Source: Streptomyces flavofungini (lineage in GTDB: Bacteria; Actinomycetota; Actinomycetes; Streptomycetales; Streptomycetaceae). From it: a DNA stretch of 64,000 nt. The position numbers were made by a program, and so were the translations under genes. Shown one piece after another: positions 32,350-41,044 of the stretch. The number at the start of each line of letters is the position of its first letter. Position 1 is the first letter of the stretch. Under the pieces are notes generated by a model. It was not told where the DNA came from, searched no databases, and worked only from the letters and a program-made list of their open reading frames with translations. The stretch lies in the NCBI RefSeq assembly GCF_014650815.1, contig NZ_BMVR01000008.1, positions 310,001-374,000 on the forward strand, read 5' to 3'.

Positions 32350-33162
32350 CTACGCGGCCGGGTCGACGAGGAGTTGCTCCTGATCGGGCAGGAGGTCCGT
32401 GATCAGCTCCCAGATCTCCTTGGCGGTGACGCGGCGCACCTTCAGCTCACTGCTCTCGTCCACCTGGCCCTCGCGGACCGGCTCGGCCGGTGCCTCCCGG
32501 ATCCAGTAGCCCTCGAGACCGCAGTCCCAGACGGCGATCGCGGAGACCCCGAGGCCGTCCGGGACGTCCTCGCCACCGGGCCAGGCGACCGTCATCCGCC
32601 ACATGCAGTTGAGGTGCGAGAGGACCTCGGCCAGGCGGGCCGGGGCGCGCACGGCCTCGGCGATGGCGGCGTGCTCCTCGTGGCCCTCGGACTCCATCCG
32701 GTCGAGGACGGCGTCGAGCACGCCCATGGTGGCGACGATCTCCTCACCGACGTCGTCGGCGTCCGTGATGTCGGCGGGCCCCTTGTGCAGGTCGACCATC
32801 CGGGACAGCGCGAAGACGAGCATCTCCGGCTCCACGGGGACGTACTCCGACTCCTCCTCGCCCGGCCAGCCCTCGTGCGCGAAGACGAAGTCGTTGCCGA
32901 CCACCGCGCCGCTGGTCGACACGCCCTGCGGGCCCGTCATCTCCACGCGGGCGATGACGTGCGGCTCCATCAGCGTCGACACCAGCGGATACAGCTCCGC
33001 CGAGATCTTCTCGTCCGCGTCCAGGATGCCCGCGTCCCGCAACTCCGCCCGCGCCTGCGCCAGCTCGGCCGGCACCTCCCCCTCCTCCACCAGGAGTCCC
33101 AGCACACTGATGTGCGCGTCCGCGAGACGCAGTCGCCGTCGGGCCGGATCCATAGCAGGCAT
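32350..33162 (-). CDS. EspG-like T7SS chaperone candidate, copy 2
   Basis: A 270-aa homologue of 29327-30172. The start ATG 33162 follows AGAGGAG. Shared blocks are ELAQARAELRDAGILDADEK, the VVGNDFVFAHEGWPGEEESE region, YVPVEPEMLVFAL, then IAVWDCGLEGYWIREAPAEP and a closing WELITDLLPDQ. It is soluble with no export signal. First gene of the minus-strand cassette run; its promoter must lie in the 400-base region shared with the WXG100-EccC unit. Confidence 0.65.
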   Translation of the reverse strand: MPAMDPARRRLRLADAHISVLGLLVEEGEVPAELAQARAELRDAGILDADEKISAELYPLVSTLMEPHVIARVEMTGPQGVSTSGAVVGNDFVFAHEGWPGEEESEYVPVEPEMLVFALSRMVDLHKGPADITDADDVGEEIVATMGVLDAVLDRMESEGHEEHAAIAEAVRAPARLAEVLSHLNCMWRMTVAWPGGEDVPDGLGVSAIAVWDCGLEGYWIREAPAEPVREGQVDESSELKVRRVTAKEIWELITDLLPDQEQLLVDPAA

Positions 33163-33566
33163 TTCTCTACTCCTCTGGTCCTCTGATCCTCGGAAGACAT
33201 CGCGGGACGTGCGCTTGTCGAGTGCGGCGTACGGTACCCGGGCGCGGTGCGCGCCTAAGGCGGATCACATTTTCGTCGGCTTCTCCACGGAATACACGCT
33301 TCCGCACCCTTGCTTACCGAAGCCGCTTCCCGACGCCACCGCAGAGCCGCGTCCGACGGATTGACGCTATCCACAGGGTCCGCAGTTCCGCCAATAGCGA
33401 TATCCGGTCAAGCCCCCCAAAGCAGGCAACTCACTGCAACGGAACCCGGCAAAGACCGCGGCGAACTCCACGCCCGCACACCCCCGCGATCCCGCCCTTC
33501 GACACCGCCGAGGGCCGCTGAGTACTCTCGTACCGGTATCGCCAGTCCAACGGGGAGGTAGTCGAG
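33163..33566. other. Divergent promoter region of the type VII locus
   Basis: About 400 non-coding bases between the minus-strand cassette and the plus-strand WXG100-EccC genes. A weak plus-strand promoter could be TTCGAC (33498) with TACTCT about 19 bases downstream; no strong palindrome or terminator is apparent. It is less GC-rich near 33355-33440. Confidence 0.5.
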
Positions 33567-33833
33567 GTGGCGGATCCAGAGCTGCAGGAGCAGGCGAAAA
33601 GGGCTGGGCAGTTGCGCAGCCTCGCGGACCATATCGAGGACCTGCCGAAGGCCACGCGCGACTTCTCGACGAAACAGATGAAGGAGTGGGCCGGGCCGCA
33701 CGCGGACGATGTGCGTGGCGACCTGGGCGGCTGGAAGACCAAATGCGACAACGTCGCCGAGGCGCTGCGCGAAGTGGCCCGGCAATGCGACCAGGCCGTC
33801 AAGGACGCCAAGGATCCCAAGAAGGACAAGTAA
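33567..33833 (+). CDS. WXG100-like small helical protein
   Basis: An 88-aa protein from GTG behind GGGGAGG. The pattern is two helices around a turn containing KEWAGPHADDVRGDLGGW, where W-A-G is the WXG motif. It is rich in charged residues and ends in a Lys/Asp tail. WXG100 proteins form helical-hairpin dimers that are exported by type VII secretion and often carry a YxxxD/E signal after the second helix; no clear YxxxD is seen here. It lies directly upstream of the EccC gene, an order typical for an Esx partner. Confidence 0.8.
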   Translation: MADPELQEQAKRAGQLRSLADHIEDLPKATRDFSTKQMKEWAGPHADDVRGDLGGWKTKCDNVAEALREVARQCDQAVKDAKDPKKDK

Positions 33834-33918
33834 GGCGAGTGAAGGCGCCCGGGAGTTCGGGCGTCGCTTTGTCGTGGTTGTGGTGAGTGCGGGCTGAGGC
33901 CGAGAGGAATTTGTCGGT

Positions 33919-36900
33919 ATGCGGGTAATGGTGACCGTCGTGCGGGAGGGCGCGGCGGCGCAGGACGTGTTCCTGGCCGTCGAGGAGGACGCGACGGTCG
34001 CCGACGCCGCGGCCTGTCTCACCGTCGCGGCCGACTCCAGCAATGTGGTCACGGGGCGGTTTCCCGCGTCGCTGGGGGTCGGGCCCGCCGCGCCGAAGGC
34101 CCAGGGGTTCGGGGGCCCGCCGAGCCTGTGGGTGGACGGGACGCTGCACGACCCCGCGGCGCCCGCGTCCTCCGCGCTGCGCGACGGTGTGCGCGTCACC
34201 ACGGACGACTCCATCGGCCCGTTCCTGCGCGCGGGCGAGCCCGCGGGCCGGTTCGAGCTGCGGGTGTGCGGCGGCCCGGACACCGGCCGCATCACCCGCG
34301 TCCAGGCGGGCACGGTGAGCGTCGGCTCCGACCCCGCCTGCACGCTCCCCGTGGCCGACCCGTCCGTCCCCGGCCTCGCGTTCCGCCTGTCGGTGAACGT
34401 CAGCGGTGAGGTCACGCTGCATCCGCAGGACGGCGTACCCCTGGCACTGGACGACTCCCCCGTCGCCACCGACTGCCCCTGGCCCGCGGGCCAGCTCATC
34501 CGCGTCGGCGACACCCGCCTCGTCCTGGCGGAGGCGGAGGCCCCGGACGCGCACCTGGCACCGACGGACGACGGCGGGTACGCCTACAACCGCCCGCCCC
34601 GCTTCTCCCCGCTGCGGCACCGCCCCCGGCTCACCGTGCCCGCCGAGCCGGTGAAGGGCGAGGGGCCGCGGCTGCAGCTCATCACGTCGTTCATCCCCGC
34701 CATCTTCGGCCTGACGATGTACTTCATGACCAAGCAGGTCTACACGCTGCTGTTCTGCGCGATGAGCCCGCTGATGATGCTCGGCTACTGGTTCAGCGAG
34801 GCCCGCCACACGCGCAAGAAGTACAAGCAGGAAGTGAAGGACTACCAGCGCGCCCTGGTCGAGTTCGACGCGCAGGTGATCGAGCTCGGCAAGAACGACC
34901 AGCGGGCCCGCCGCGCCGCCCACCCGGACCCGGCGGAACTCCTCCTGTACGCGACCGGCCCGCGCCGTCGCCTGTGGGAGCGGCGCCTCGTCGACCCCGA
35001 CGTCCTGCAGCTCCGCGTGGGCCTCGCCGAACTGCCCGCCGAGATCGAGCTGCGGGCCGCCAAGGGCAGCAGCTTCGACGACCCGCCGCAGCCGCCCCTC
35101 ATCGCCGACGTCCCCGTGGTCCTGCCGCTGCCCGAACTGGGCGTGATCGGCGTGGCCGGTGAGCGCCGCATCGGCCTCGCCGTGGCCCGCTGGCTGCTGG
35201 CCCAGGCCACCGGCCTGCACAGCCCCCGCGACCTCTCCCTCGTCGTGCTCTCCGCCAACCCCGACGCCAAGGCCGCCTGGGACTGGGCGCACTGGCTGCC
35301 GCACACGGCGCCGCAGAGCGGCCAGGACTGCCTGTCGCTGGTCGGCGCGGAGCCGGAGGTCGTCGGCCGCCGCATCCACGAGCTGCAGGCCGAGCTGGAG
35401 CGCCGCAAGGCCAGCTCGTCGGACTTCGGGGCCTCCAACCGGCTGCGCCCCGACCCGTTCACGCTGCTCGTCCTGGACGGTGCGCGGCTGCTGCGGCGCA
35501 TGCCCGGCGTACCGCAACTGCTCCAGGAGGGCCCGCAGCACGGCATCTTCGCGGTCTGCATCGACGAGGACGACCGGCTGCTGCCGGAGGAGTGCAAGGC
35601 GGCCGTGATCGGCCTGCCGGACCGGCCGGGCCATGTGCGGATCAGCGGCGGCGGCCTGGAGGACGTCGGTGACGTCCTGGCCGACCAGGTGTCCGGCGCG
35701 TGGTGCGAGCTGGTGACGCGGTCGTTGGCGCCGGTGCGCGACGTCAGCCAGGACGACGCCGACGCGGCGCTGCCGACGGCGGCCCGGCTGCTCTCGCTGC
35801 TCGGCATGCCGGACCCGGCGGGCGCGGACGTCGCCAAGATCTGGCGCCAGGGCGGCTCCACCACCTCGGTGCCCATCGGCATCGCCGCCGACGGCGTCTT
35901 CACCCTGGACATCCGCAAGGACGGACCGCACGCCCTGGTCGCGGGCACCACCGGCGCGGGCAAGTCCGAACTCCTGCAGACGATCATCGCCTCGCTGGCG
36001 CTCGCCAACCGCCCCGACGCCCTGAACTTCGTCCTCATCGACTACAAGGGCGGCAGCGCCTTCCAGGACTGCGCCCAACTGCCGCACACCGTCGGCATGG
36101 TCAGCGACCTCGACGCCCACCTCACCGAGCGCGCCCTCGCCTCGCTCGCCGCCGAACTCAAGCGGCGCGAGGAGATCCTCTTCGACACGGGCACCAAGGA
36201 CATCGAGGACTACAACGACACCCGCAAGATCCGCCCCGAGCTCGAACCGATGGCCCGGCTCGTCCTGATCATCGACGAGTTCGCGTCCCTCGTCGCCGAA
36301 CTCCCCGACTTCATCGCGGGCCTCGTCGACATCGCCCGCCGCGGCCGCTCCCTGGGCGTCCACCTGATCCTGGCCACCCAGCGGCCCGCCGGTGTGGTGA
36401 GCGCCGACATCCGCGCCAACACCAACCTCCGCATCGCCCTGCGCGTGACCGACGGCGGCGAGTCCTCCGACGTGATCGACGCCCCGGACGCGGGCGCCAT
36501 CGCCAAGTCCACGCCAGGACGTGCCTACGTACGGTCCGGGGCGCAGTCCCTCGTGGCCGTGCAGTCCGCGCGGATCGGTGGCCGCAGGCCCAGCAACGAC
36601 TCCGACCGGCCGAAGGCGACCGCGTTCCCGGTGGACTGGGCCGCGTTCGGCCGCCCGGCGCCCCGGCTCGCCACGAACGACGACGACGGCACGCTGGTCA
36701 CGGACCTGAGCGTGCTGGTCGGCGCGATCCGCGAGGGCGCCGAGCTGATGGGCTTCGGCGAGCAGCGCAGCCCGTGGCTGCCCCCGCTGCCCGACCTGCT
36801 CTGGCTGGGCGAGCTGCCGGACGCCCCCGAGGAGGAGCCCCGCGCGGCCGACGAGGTGGCGCCCATCCGCATCGGCCTCACCGACCTGCCCGCACAGCAG

Positions 36901-38370
36901 CGCCGTACGCCCCTCGCACTCGACCTGGTGCACGGCGAGCACATCATGCTGGCCGGTGGCGCGCGTTCGGGCCGGTCCACGGCGCTGCGCAGCCTCGCCG
37001 GATCGCTGGCGCGCGACACCTCGCCCGCCGACGTGCACATGTACGGCATCGACTGCGGCGCCAACGCCCTGCTCCCGCTGGCCAACCTGCCGCACTGCGG
37101 CGCCATCGTCACCCGCGACCAGCCCGACCGGGTGCGCCGCCTGCTCGACCGGCTGTCCGCCGAGATCTCCCGCCGCCAGCAGTTCCTCGCCCTGGAGGGC
37201 CTCTCCAGCGCGGCCGAGCAGCGGGCCATCGCCGCGCCCGCGGACCGGCTGCCGTGGATGGTGCTGCTCCTCGACAACTGGGAGGGCTACGTCGCGGCCC
37301 TGGAGAGCATCGACTACGGCCGGCTCGTCGACATGATCGTGAAGATCTTCCGGGAGGGCGCCGCGGTCGGCGTCAAGGTCGTCATGACCGCCGACCGCAG
37401 CGGCTTCAGCGGGCAGATCTCACCGTCGTTCGCCGACAAGCTGATCCTGCGGCTCACGGACGCCAACGAGTACTCCCTGGCGGGCCTGTCCGCCCGTGAG
37501 GTGCCCAAGGACATGCCGTCCGGACGTGCCCTGCGCCTGACCGACCACGGCGTCCAGGAGAGCCAGATCGCCCTCCTCGCGCCGGACCCCTCGGGCCAGG
37601 CCCAGGTCGCGGCCCTGCGGGAGATCGCCCAGGAGGCGCAGCGCAGGCACCCGACGCCGCCGCGCGAGCGCCGTCCGCTGCGCGTGGACGAACTGCCCAT
37701 GCGCATCACCCTGGAGCAGACCCGCGCCCTCGACCCGGCGTTCGTGCCGCCGTCGCCGCTGTGGGCGCTGTTCTGCGTGGGCGGCGACGAACTGGAGCCG
37801 ATCGGCATCGACTTGGAGGAGTCGGGCCCCGGCTTCGTGATCGCGGGACCGCCCAAATCCGGCCGCTCCACGGCGCTCCTCGTGGCGGCCCGGACCCTCC
37901 TCGCGAACCAGGTGCCGCTCATCCTCGTCACCCCCCGCCGTTCGCCGTTGCGATCACTGGAGGGCGAGGCCGGGGTGCTCGGCGTCCTGACCGCCGACAG
38001 CTCGGAACGCGACCTGAAGGACCTGATCGAGCGTGCGGACGGCAAGTACGCCGTCGTGGCGGACGACGCGGACATGCTCTACGACGGTTCCCTGGACCGG
38101 CCGTTGGAGGAGGTCGCGCAGAACGGGCGCGACGGCGGCATCGCGGTCATCGCGGCGGGCGCCACGGACACCCTCGGCTCGCAGTACCGCGGCTTCGTGG
38201 TCGAGGCGCGCCGCTCCCGCCAGGGGCTGATCCTGTCCCCGCAGAGCGCGTCGGACGGCGAGCTGTTCAACGTCCGGGTGCCGACCGGGTCCGGCGGCGG
38301 GCCGGTGGGGCGCGGCATTCTCGTGCGCAGCGGGCAGATGATGCCGGTGCAGGCGATCCTCGACGCCTGA
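33919..38370 (+). CDS. eccC: EssC/EccC-type type VII secretion ATPase with FHA-like N-terminus
   Basis: A 1483-aa FtsK/SpoIIIE-type motor. Residues 1-95 resemble a ubiquitin-like or first FHA-like module, and ~105-195 an FHA-like domain (GSDPACTLPVADPSVPGLAF) without the canonical Ser-x-x-His. Two helices lie near 255-295 (LITSFIPAIFGLTMYFMTKQ, then FCAMSPLMMLGYWFSE). Three ATPase modules follow. D1 has an intact Walker A GTTGAGKS at 676-683 and Walker B D786-E787. D2 (GGARSGRST, 1013-1021) and D3 (GPPKSGRST, 1310-1318) have Arg in place of the P-loop Lys. Length and FHA layout match firmicute EssC more than mycobacterial EccC. Confidence 0.93.
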   Translation: MRVMVTVVREGAAAQDVFLAVEEDATVADAAACLTVAADSSNVVTGRFPASLGVGPAAPKAQGFGGPPSLWVDGTLHDPAAPASSALRDGVRVTTDDSIGPFLRAGEPAGRFELRVCGGPDTGRITRVQAGTVSVGSDPACTLPVADPSVPGLAFRLSVNVSGEVTLHPQDGVPLALDDSPVATDCPWPAGQLIRVGDTRLVLAEAEAPDAHLAPTDDGGYAYNRPPRFSPLRHRPRLTVPAEPVKGEGPRLQLITSFIPAIFGLTMYFMTKQVYTLLFCAMSPLMMLGYWFSEARHTRKKYKQEVKDYQRALVEFDAQVIELGKNDQRARRAAHPDPAELLLYATGPRRRLWERRLVDPDVLQLRVGLAELPAEIELRAAKGSSFDDPPQPPLIADVPVVLPLPELGVIGVAGERRIGLAVARWLLAQATGLHSPRDLSLVVLSANPDAKAAWDWAHWLPHTAPQSGQDCLSLVGAEPEVVGRRIHELQAELERRKASSSDFGASNRLRPDPFTLLVLDGARLLRRMPGVPQLLQEGPQHGIFAVCIDEDDRLLPEECKAAVIGLPDRPGHVRISGGGLEDVGDVLADQVSGAWCELVTRSLAPVRDVSQDDADAALPTAARLLSLLGMPDPAGADVAKIWRQGGSTTSVPIGIAADGVFTLDIRKDGPHALVAGTTGAGKSELLQTIIASLALANRPDALNFVLIDYKGGSAFQDCAQLPHTVGMVSDLDAHLTERALASLAAELKRREEILFDTGTKDIEDYNDTRKIRPELEPMARLVLIIDEFASLVAELPDFIAGLVDIARRGRSLGVHLILATQRPAGVVSADIRANTNLRIALRVTDGGESSDVIDAPDAGAIAKSTPGRAYVRSGAQSLVAVQSARIGGRRPSNDSDRPKATAFPVDWAAFGRPAPRLATNDDDGTLVTDLSVLVGAIREGAELMGFGEQRSPWLPPLPDLLWLGELPDAPEEEPRAADEVAPIRIGLTDLPAQQRRTPLALDLVHGEHIMLAGGARSGRSTALRSLAGSLARDTSPADVHMYGIDCGANALLPLANLPHCGAIVTRDQPDRVRRLLDRLSAEISRRQQFLALEGLSSAAEQRAIAAPADRLPWMVLLLDNWEGYVAALESIDYGRLVDMIVKIFREGAAVGVKVVMTADRSGFSGQISPSFADKLILRLTDANEYSLAGLSAREVPKDMPSGRALRLTDHGVQESQIALLAPDPSGQAQVAALREIAQEAQRRHPTPPRERRPLRVDELPMRITLEQTRALDPAFVPPSPLWALFCVGGDELEPIGIDLEESGPGFVIAGPPKSGRSTALLVAARTLLANQVPLILVTPRRSPLRSLEGEAGVLGVLTADSSERDLKDLIERADGKYAVVADDADMLYDGSLDRPLEEVAQNGRDGGIAVIAAGATDTLGSQYRGFVVEARRSRQGLILSPQSASDGELFNVRVPTGSGGGPVGRGILVRSGQMMPVQAILDA

Positions 38371-38448
38371 GGCGCGGCGGGCGCCCGCCGAGAGGCAGGC
38401 GCCCGCGCCGACACGGACCACGCGCGTATCCGGGGCGGACCACGCAAG

Positions 38449-38480
38449 TGAGGGGGCCACCGTTGCCGGTGGCCCCCTCA
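38449..38480. terminator. Hairpin terminator after eccC
   Basis: A perfect 13-bp stem TGAGGGGGCCACC/GGTGGCCCCCTCA with a 6-base loop, 79 bases after the eccC stop and shared with the convergent WXG100 gene. Confidence 0.88.
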
Positions 38481-38509
38481 TTCGCGTACCGCGGCGTCAG
38501 AGCGCCACG

Positions 38510-38788
38510 TCAGACCGACGTTGCCTGCTCGATCCGGTCGTGGCTGTTCTTGGCCGACTTGTAGGCGTCGCCCAGCGAGTCCGCGAGGCGGTTCAGCTGC
38601 GGCTTGAACTCACGCCAGTCGTCGCGGAACCGGTCAGCGCCCGGACCCTTCCAGAAGCCGTGGCTGTCGTTGGCCTGGCCGTCCAGGAGGTGGATCAGGT
38701 CGCGGACCTCACCCTCCTTCTTCTGGAACGCCTCGTACAGCTTCTGAAGCTTCTCGAGTTTTGCACCGCGGTCGATGTCGTCAGCCAT
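38510..38788 (-). CDS. WXG100 family protein (EsxA-like)
   Basis: A 92-aa protein with two helices around NDSHGFWKGPGADRFRDDW, where FWKG is the WXG motif. The length and layout are typical of EsxA/ESAT-6 family proteins. The start ATG is behind GGGGAGG. It is convergent with eccC rather than cotranscribed with it. Together with 33567-33833 it may form the Esx heterodimer exported by the ATPase, but the two genes are on opposite strands. Confidence 0.88.
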   Translation of the reverse strand: MADDIDRGAKLEKLQKLYEAFQKKEGEVRDLIHLLDGQANDSHGFWKGPGADRFRDDWREFKPQLNRLADSLGDAYKSAKNSHDRIEQATSV

Positions 38789-38981
38789 CGGTACCTCCCC
38801 GTATCACGAAAGTAAAGAATCTCAACTGCCACGTGGGACGCTACCGCACCTGTCAATCCCAGGTTTACCAGCCCCGGCGATCCCCCGACTTCCGCACAAT
38901 TCCCACCAGTCGACTAATCCCCCATAGCCCTGCAGGTGCACATATGTCCCCCGGCCCACGGGCGCCACGGGCCGTCGACGG

Positions 38982-40781
38982 TCACTTGACCTTCGCGAGC
39001 CGCGCCGCCGGATCCCCCGCCTTCGGGTCCTCGGAGGTGTACTGCAGCTCCGACCCGACCGGTCGCAATCGCACCGTATGGGAGGCCTGGGAGCACTGGT
39101 CCGGGTTGTCCTTGGCGCCGACGCCCGTGGCCACGAGCTCCTTGGGCGAGGCCGACTTGAGGGTCAGGATGTCCACGCACTTGTCGCCGACGAGGTCCGT
39201 CTGCGTCACCGCGCCGATCCGCTGCCCGGCCCGCGGCACCTGGCGTACGGTCACGTCGAACGTGCCGAGCGGTACGAGGCCCTCGCGCGCCGACGCCTTG
39301 CCGCGCCACTCGCCGAGGTAGCGCACCGGCACGACACCCGTCGCGCCCGTCTCCCCCGCGTCTCCCGTCGCGCTCGGCTGGCGCCCCGCCGAGTCCTTGG
39401 CGCCGCCGCCGTCCCCCGGCAGCAGGTTGAACACGAAGACCGACCCCACGGTGACGGCCGCCAGCGCTCCGGCGACGGCGAGCGCCACCGTGCAACTCAC
39501 CCTGCGGCCACGGCCGTCGGGGCTCACGGGCGCGGATGTCGCGGCGACGGAGAGCGAGAGGCCGCCGGTGGGCGGGGCGTCGGACGGGGCCGCGTTCGCC
39601 GGTGCGTTGGCTGCTGCGTTGGACGGGGTCGCGTTGGCCGGTGCGGCGTTGGCCGGTGCGCCGAACGACCCCCCGCCGACCGCTCCGTCGACCGGCGCCG
39701 CAGCGGGCGCCCCCGCGTCGGTCCTCGCCGGAGCCACACCCCCGTACGGCCCCGCCCCGCCCTGCGCCCCGTACGAGGCATCCGGCGGCCCGAACACCCC
39801 CGCCGCCCCGGTGAACGGCACCGGCCCCGACAGCGGAACCGGCGCGGCACCCGACCCGTTCCCGCCGTCCGCGCCGCCGGTGTGGTCCACCTCCAGGTCG
39901 AGCAGCCGCACCGCGCTCCGGCTCACCCGCTCCACCACCGGCCCCGGCAGCCAGCCCGCCGCCACCAGTGACGCGGCGCCCTCGGGGGCGAGGTGGCGGG
40001 CCAGGGCGGCGGGGGCCGGGCGGTCGGCGGGGTCCTTGGCGAGGCAGGCGGCGACGAGGTCGTGGAAGTCGCCGGTGAGGGAGCCGAGTTCGGGCTCCGC
40101 GTGGACGACCTTGTAGAGCAGGGCGGCGGAGGAGTCGCCGGGGAAGGGGGTGCCCGCGGTCGCGGCGTAGACGAGGACGGCGCCGAGGGAGAAGACGTCG
40201 GCGGCGCCGGTGACGCCCTTGCCGAGGATCTGCTCCGGGGACATGTAGCCGGGCGAGCCGATGGACACGCCCGTCGAGGTGAGGGAGGCGGTGCCGTCGG
40301 TGGCGCGGGCGATGCCGAAGTCGATGAGGCGGGGGCCGTCCATGGTGAGCAGCACGTTGGAGGGCTTCACGTCGCGGTGGACCAGGCCGAGGCCGTGGAC
40401 GTGCGCGAGGGCCTCGGCCAGGCCCGCGCCCAGGACGCGTACCGAGTGCTCGGGCAGGGCGCCGCCGTCCCGCACCGCCTCGGTCAGGGACGGCCCGGCC
40501 GCGTACGCCGTCGCCACCCACGGCACCGACGCCTCCGGGTCGGCCTCCAGGACGGGGGCGGTCCAGTCGCCGCCGACCCGCCGCGCCGCGTCGACCTCGC
40601 GGCGGAACCGGGCGCGGAACTCCTCGTCGAGGGCGAAGTGCGGGTGGACGATCTTCACGGCGACGGTGCGACCGCCGGTGCTGCGGCCCAGGTAGACCCG
40701 TCCCATGCCGCCGGAGCCGAGGCGTCCGAGCAGCCGGTAGGGGCCGATGACGGCGGGTTCGTCCGCTTCGAGCGGGTGCAT
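38982..40781 (-). CDS. Membrane Ser/Thr protein kinase
   Basis: A 599-aa Hanks-type kinase from ATG 40781 (GGGGGAGG upstream). The catalytic domain starts IGPYRLLGRLGSGGMGRVYL. VAVKIVHPHF has the ATP-binding Lys, VHRDVKPSNVLL the catalytic Asp and LIDFGIARA the DFG. An Ala/Pro/Asn-rich linker with NAAPANATPSNA repeats, one helix (TVALAVAGALAAVTVGSVFV) and a ~130-residue extracytoplasmic domain follow. It is on the same strand as the WXG100 gene at 38510, 193 bases upstream of it. A sensor kinase acting on the FHA-bearing EccC is plausible. Confidence 0.9.
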   Translation of the reverse strand: MHPLEADEPAVIGPYRLLGRLGSGGMGRVYLGRSTGGRTVAVKIVHPHFALDEEFRARFRREVDAARRVGGDWTAPVLEADPEASVPWVATAYAAGPSLTEAVRDGGALPEHSVRVLGAGLAEALAHVHGLGLVHRDVKPSNVLLTMDGPRLIDFGIARATDGTASLTSTGVSIGSPGYMSPEQILGKGVTGAADVFSLGAVLVYAATAGTPFPGDSSAALLYKVVHAEPELGSLTGDFHDLVAACLAKDPADRPAPAALARHLAPEGAASLVAAGWLPGPVVERVSRSAVRLLDLEVDHTGGADGGNGSGAAPVPLSGPVPFTGAAGVFGPPDASYGAQGGAGPYGGVAPARTDAGAPAAAPVDGAVGGGSFGAPANAAPANATPSNAAANAPANAAPSDAPPTGGLSLSVAATSAPVSPDGRGRRVSCTVALAVAGALAAVTVGSVFVFNLLPGDGGGAKDSAGRQPSATGDAGETGATGVVPVRYLGEWRGKASAREGLVPLGTFDVTVRQVPRAGQRIGAVTQTDLVGDKCVDILTLKSASPKELVATGVGAKDNPDQCSQASHTVRLRPVGSELQYTSEDPKAGDPAARLAKVK

Positions 40782-40970
40782 GGCGAAGGCCTCCCCCAGA
40801 CGCGCTGACCGCATGCCCACGCGGCGCCCGCCGGTTGGTCCCCCGGCGTCCGCCGGTGTCCGCCGCGTGCCCGTGTCGACGGCCAGCGTAATGCGGCGGG
40901 GCGCGCGGGCGCGCAGCCGGGAACGGACGGCGGCCCGCCGCCATCTATCTATCCGTAAATGACCAGATTG

Positions 40971-41020
40971 CCCCGTACGGCTCCCCGCACGACTCCCCGT
41001 ACGGCACGTCTCCCCGTACG
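40971..41020. repeat. Three CCCCGTACG direct repeats
   Basis: CCCCGTACG occurs at 40971, 40995 and 41012 in the region between the divergent kinase and lipoprotein genes, 25-75 bases before the lipoprotein start. It could be a regulator binding site or chance in GC-rich DNA. Confidence 0.4.
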
Positions 41021-41044
41021 CCCCGCACGCCTTCTTGGAGCGCC

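Noticed and set aside
27299..33162. Type II toxin-antitoxin or restriction modules in the duplicated cassette
   Set aside because: The proteins are too large and lack nuclease or methyltransferase motifs; the chaperone-substrate reading beside EccC fits better.
33799..37095. A 1098-aa minus-strand frame opposite eccC
   Set aside because: Antisense shadow of eccC; the plus strand carries the clear ATPase motifs.
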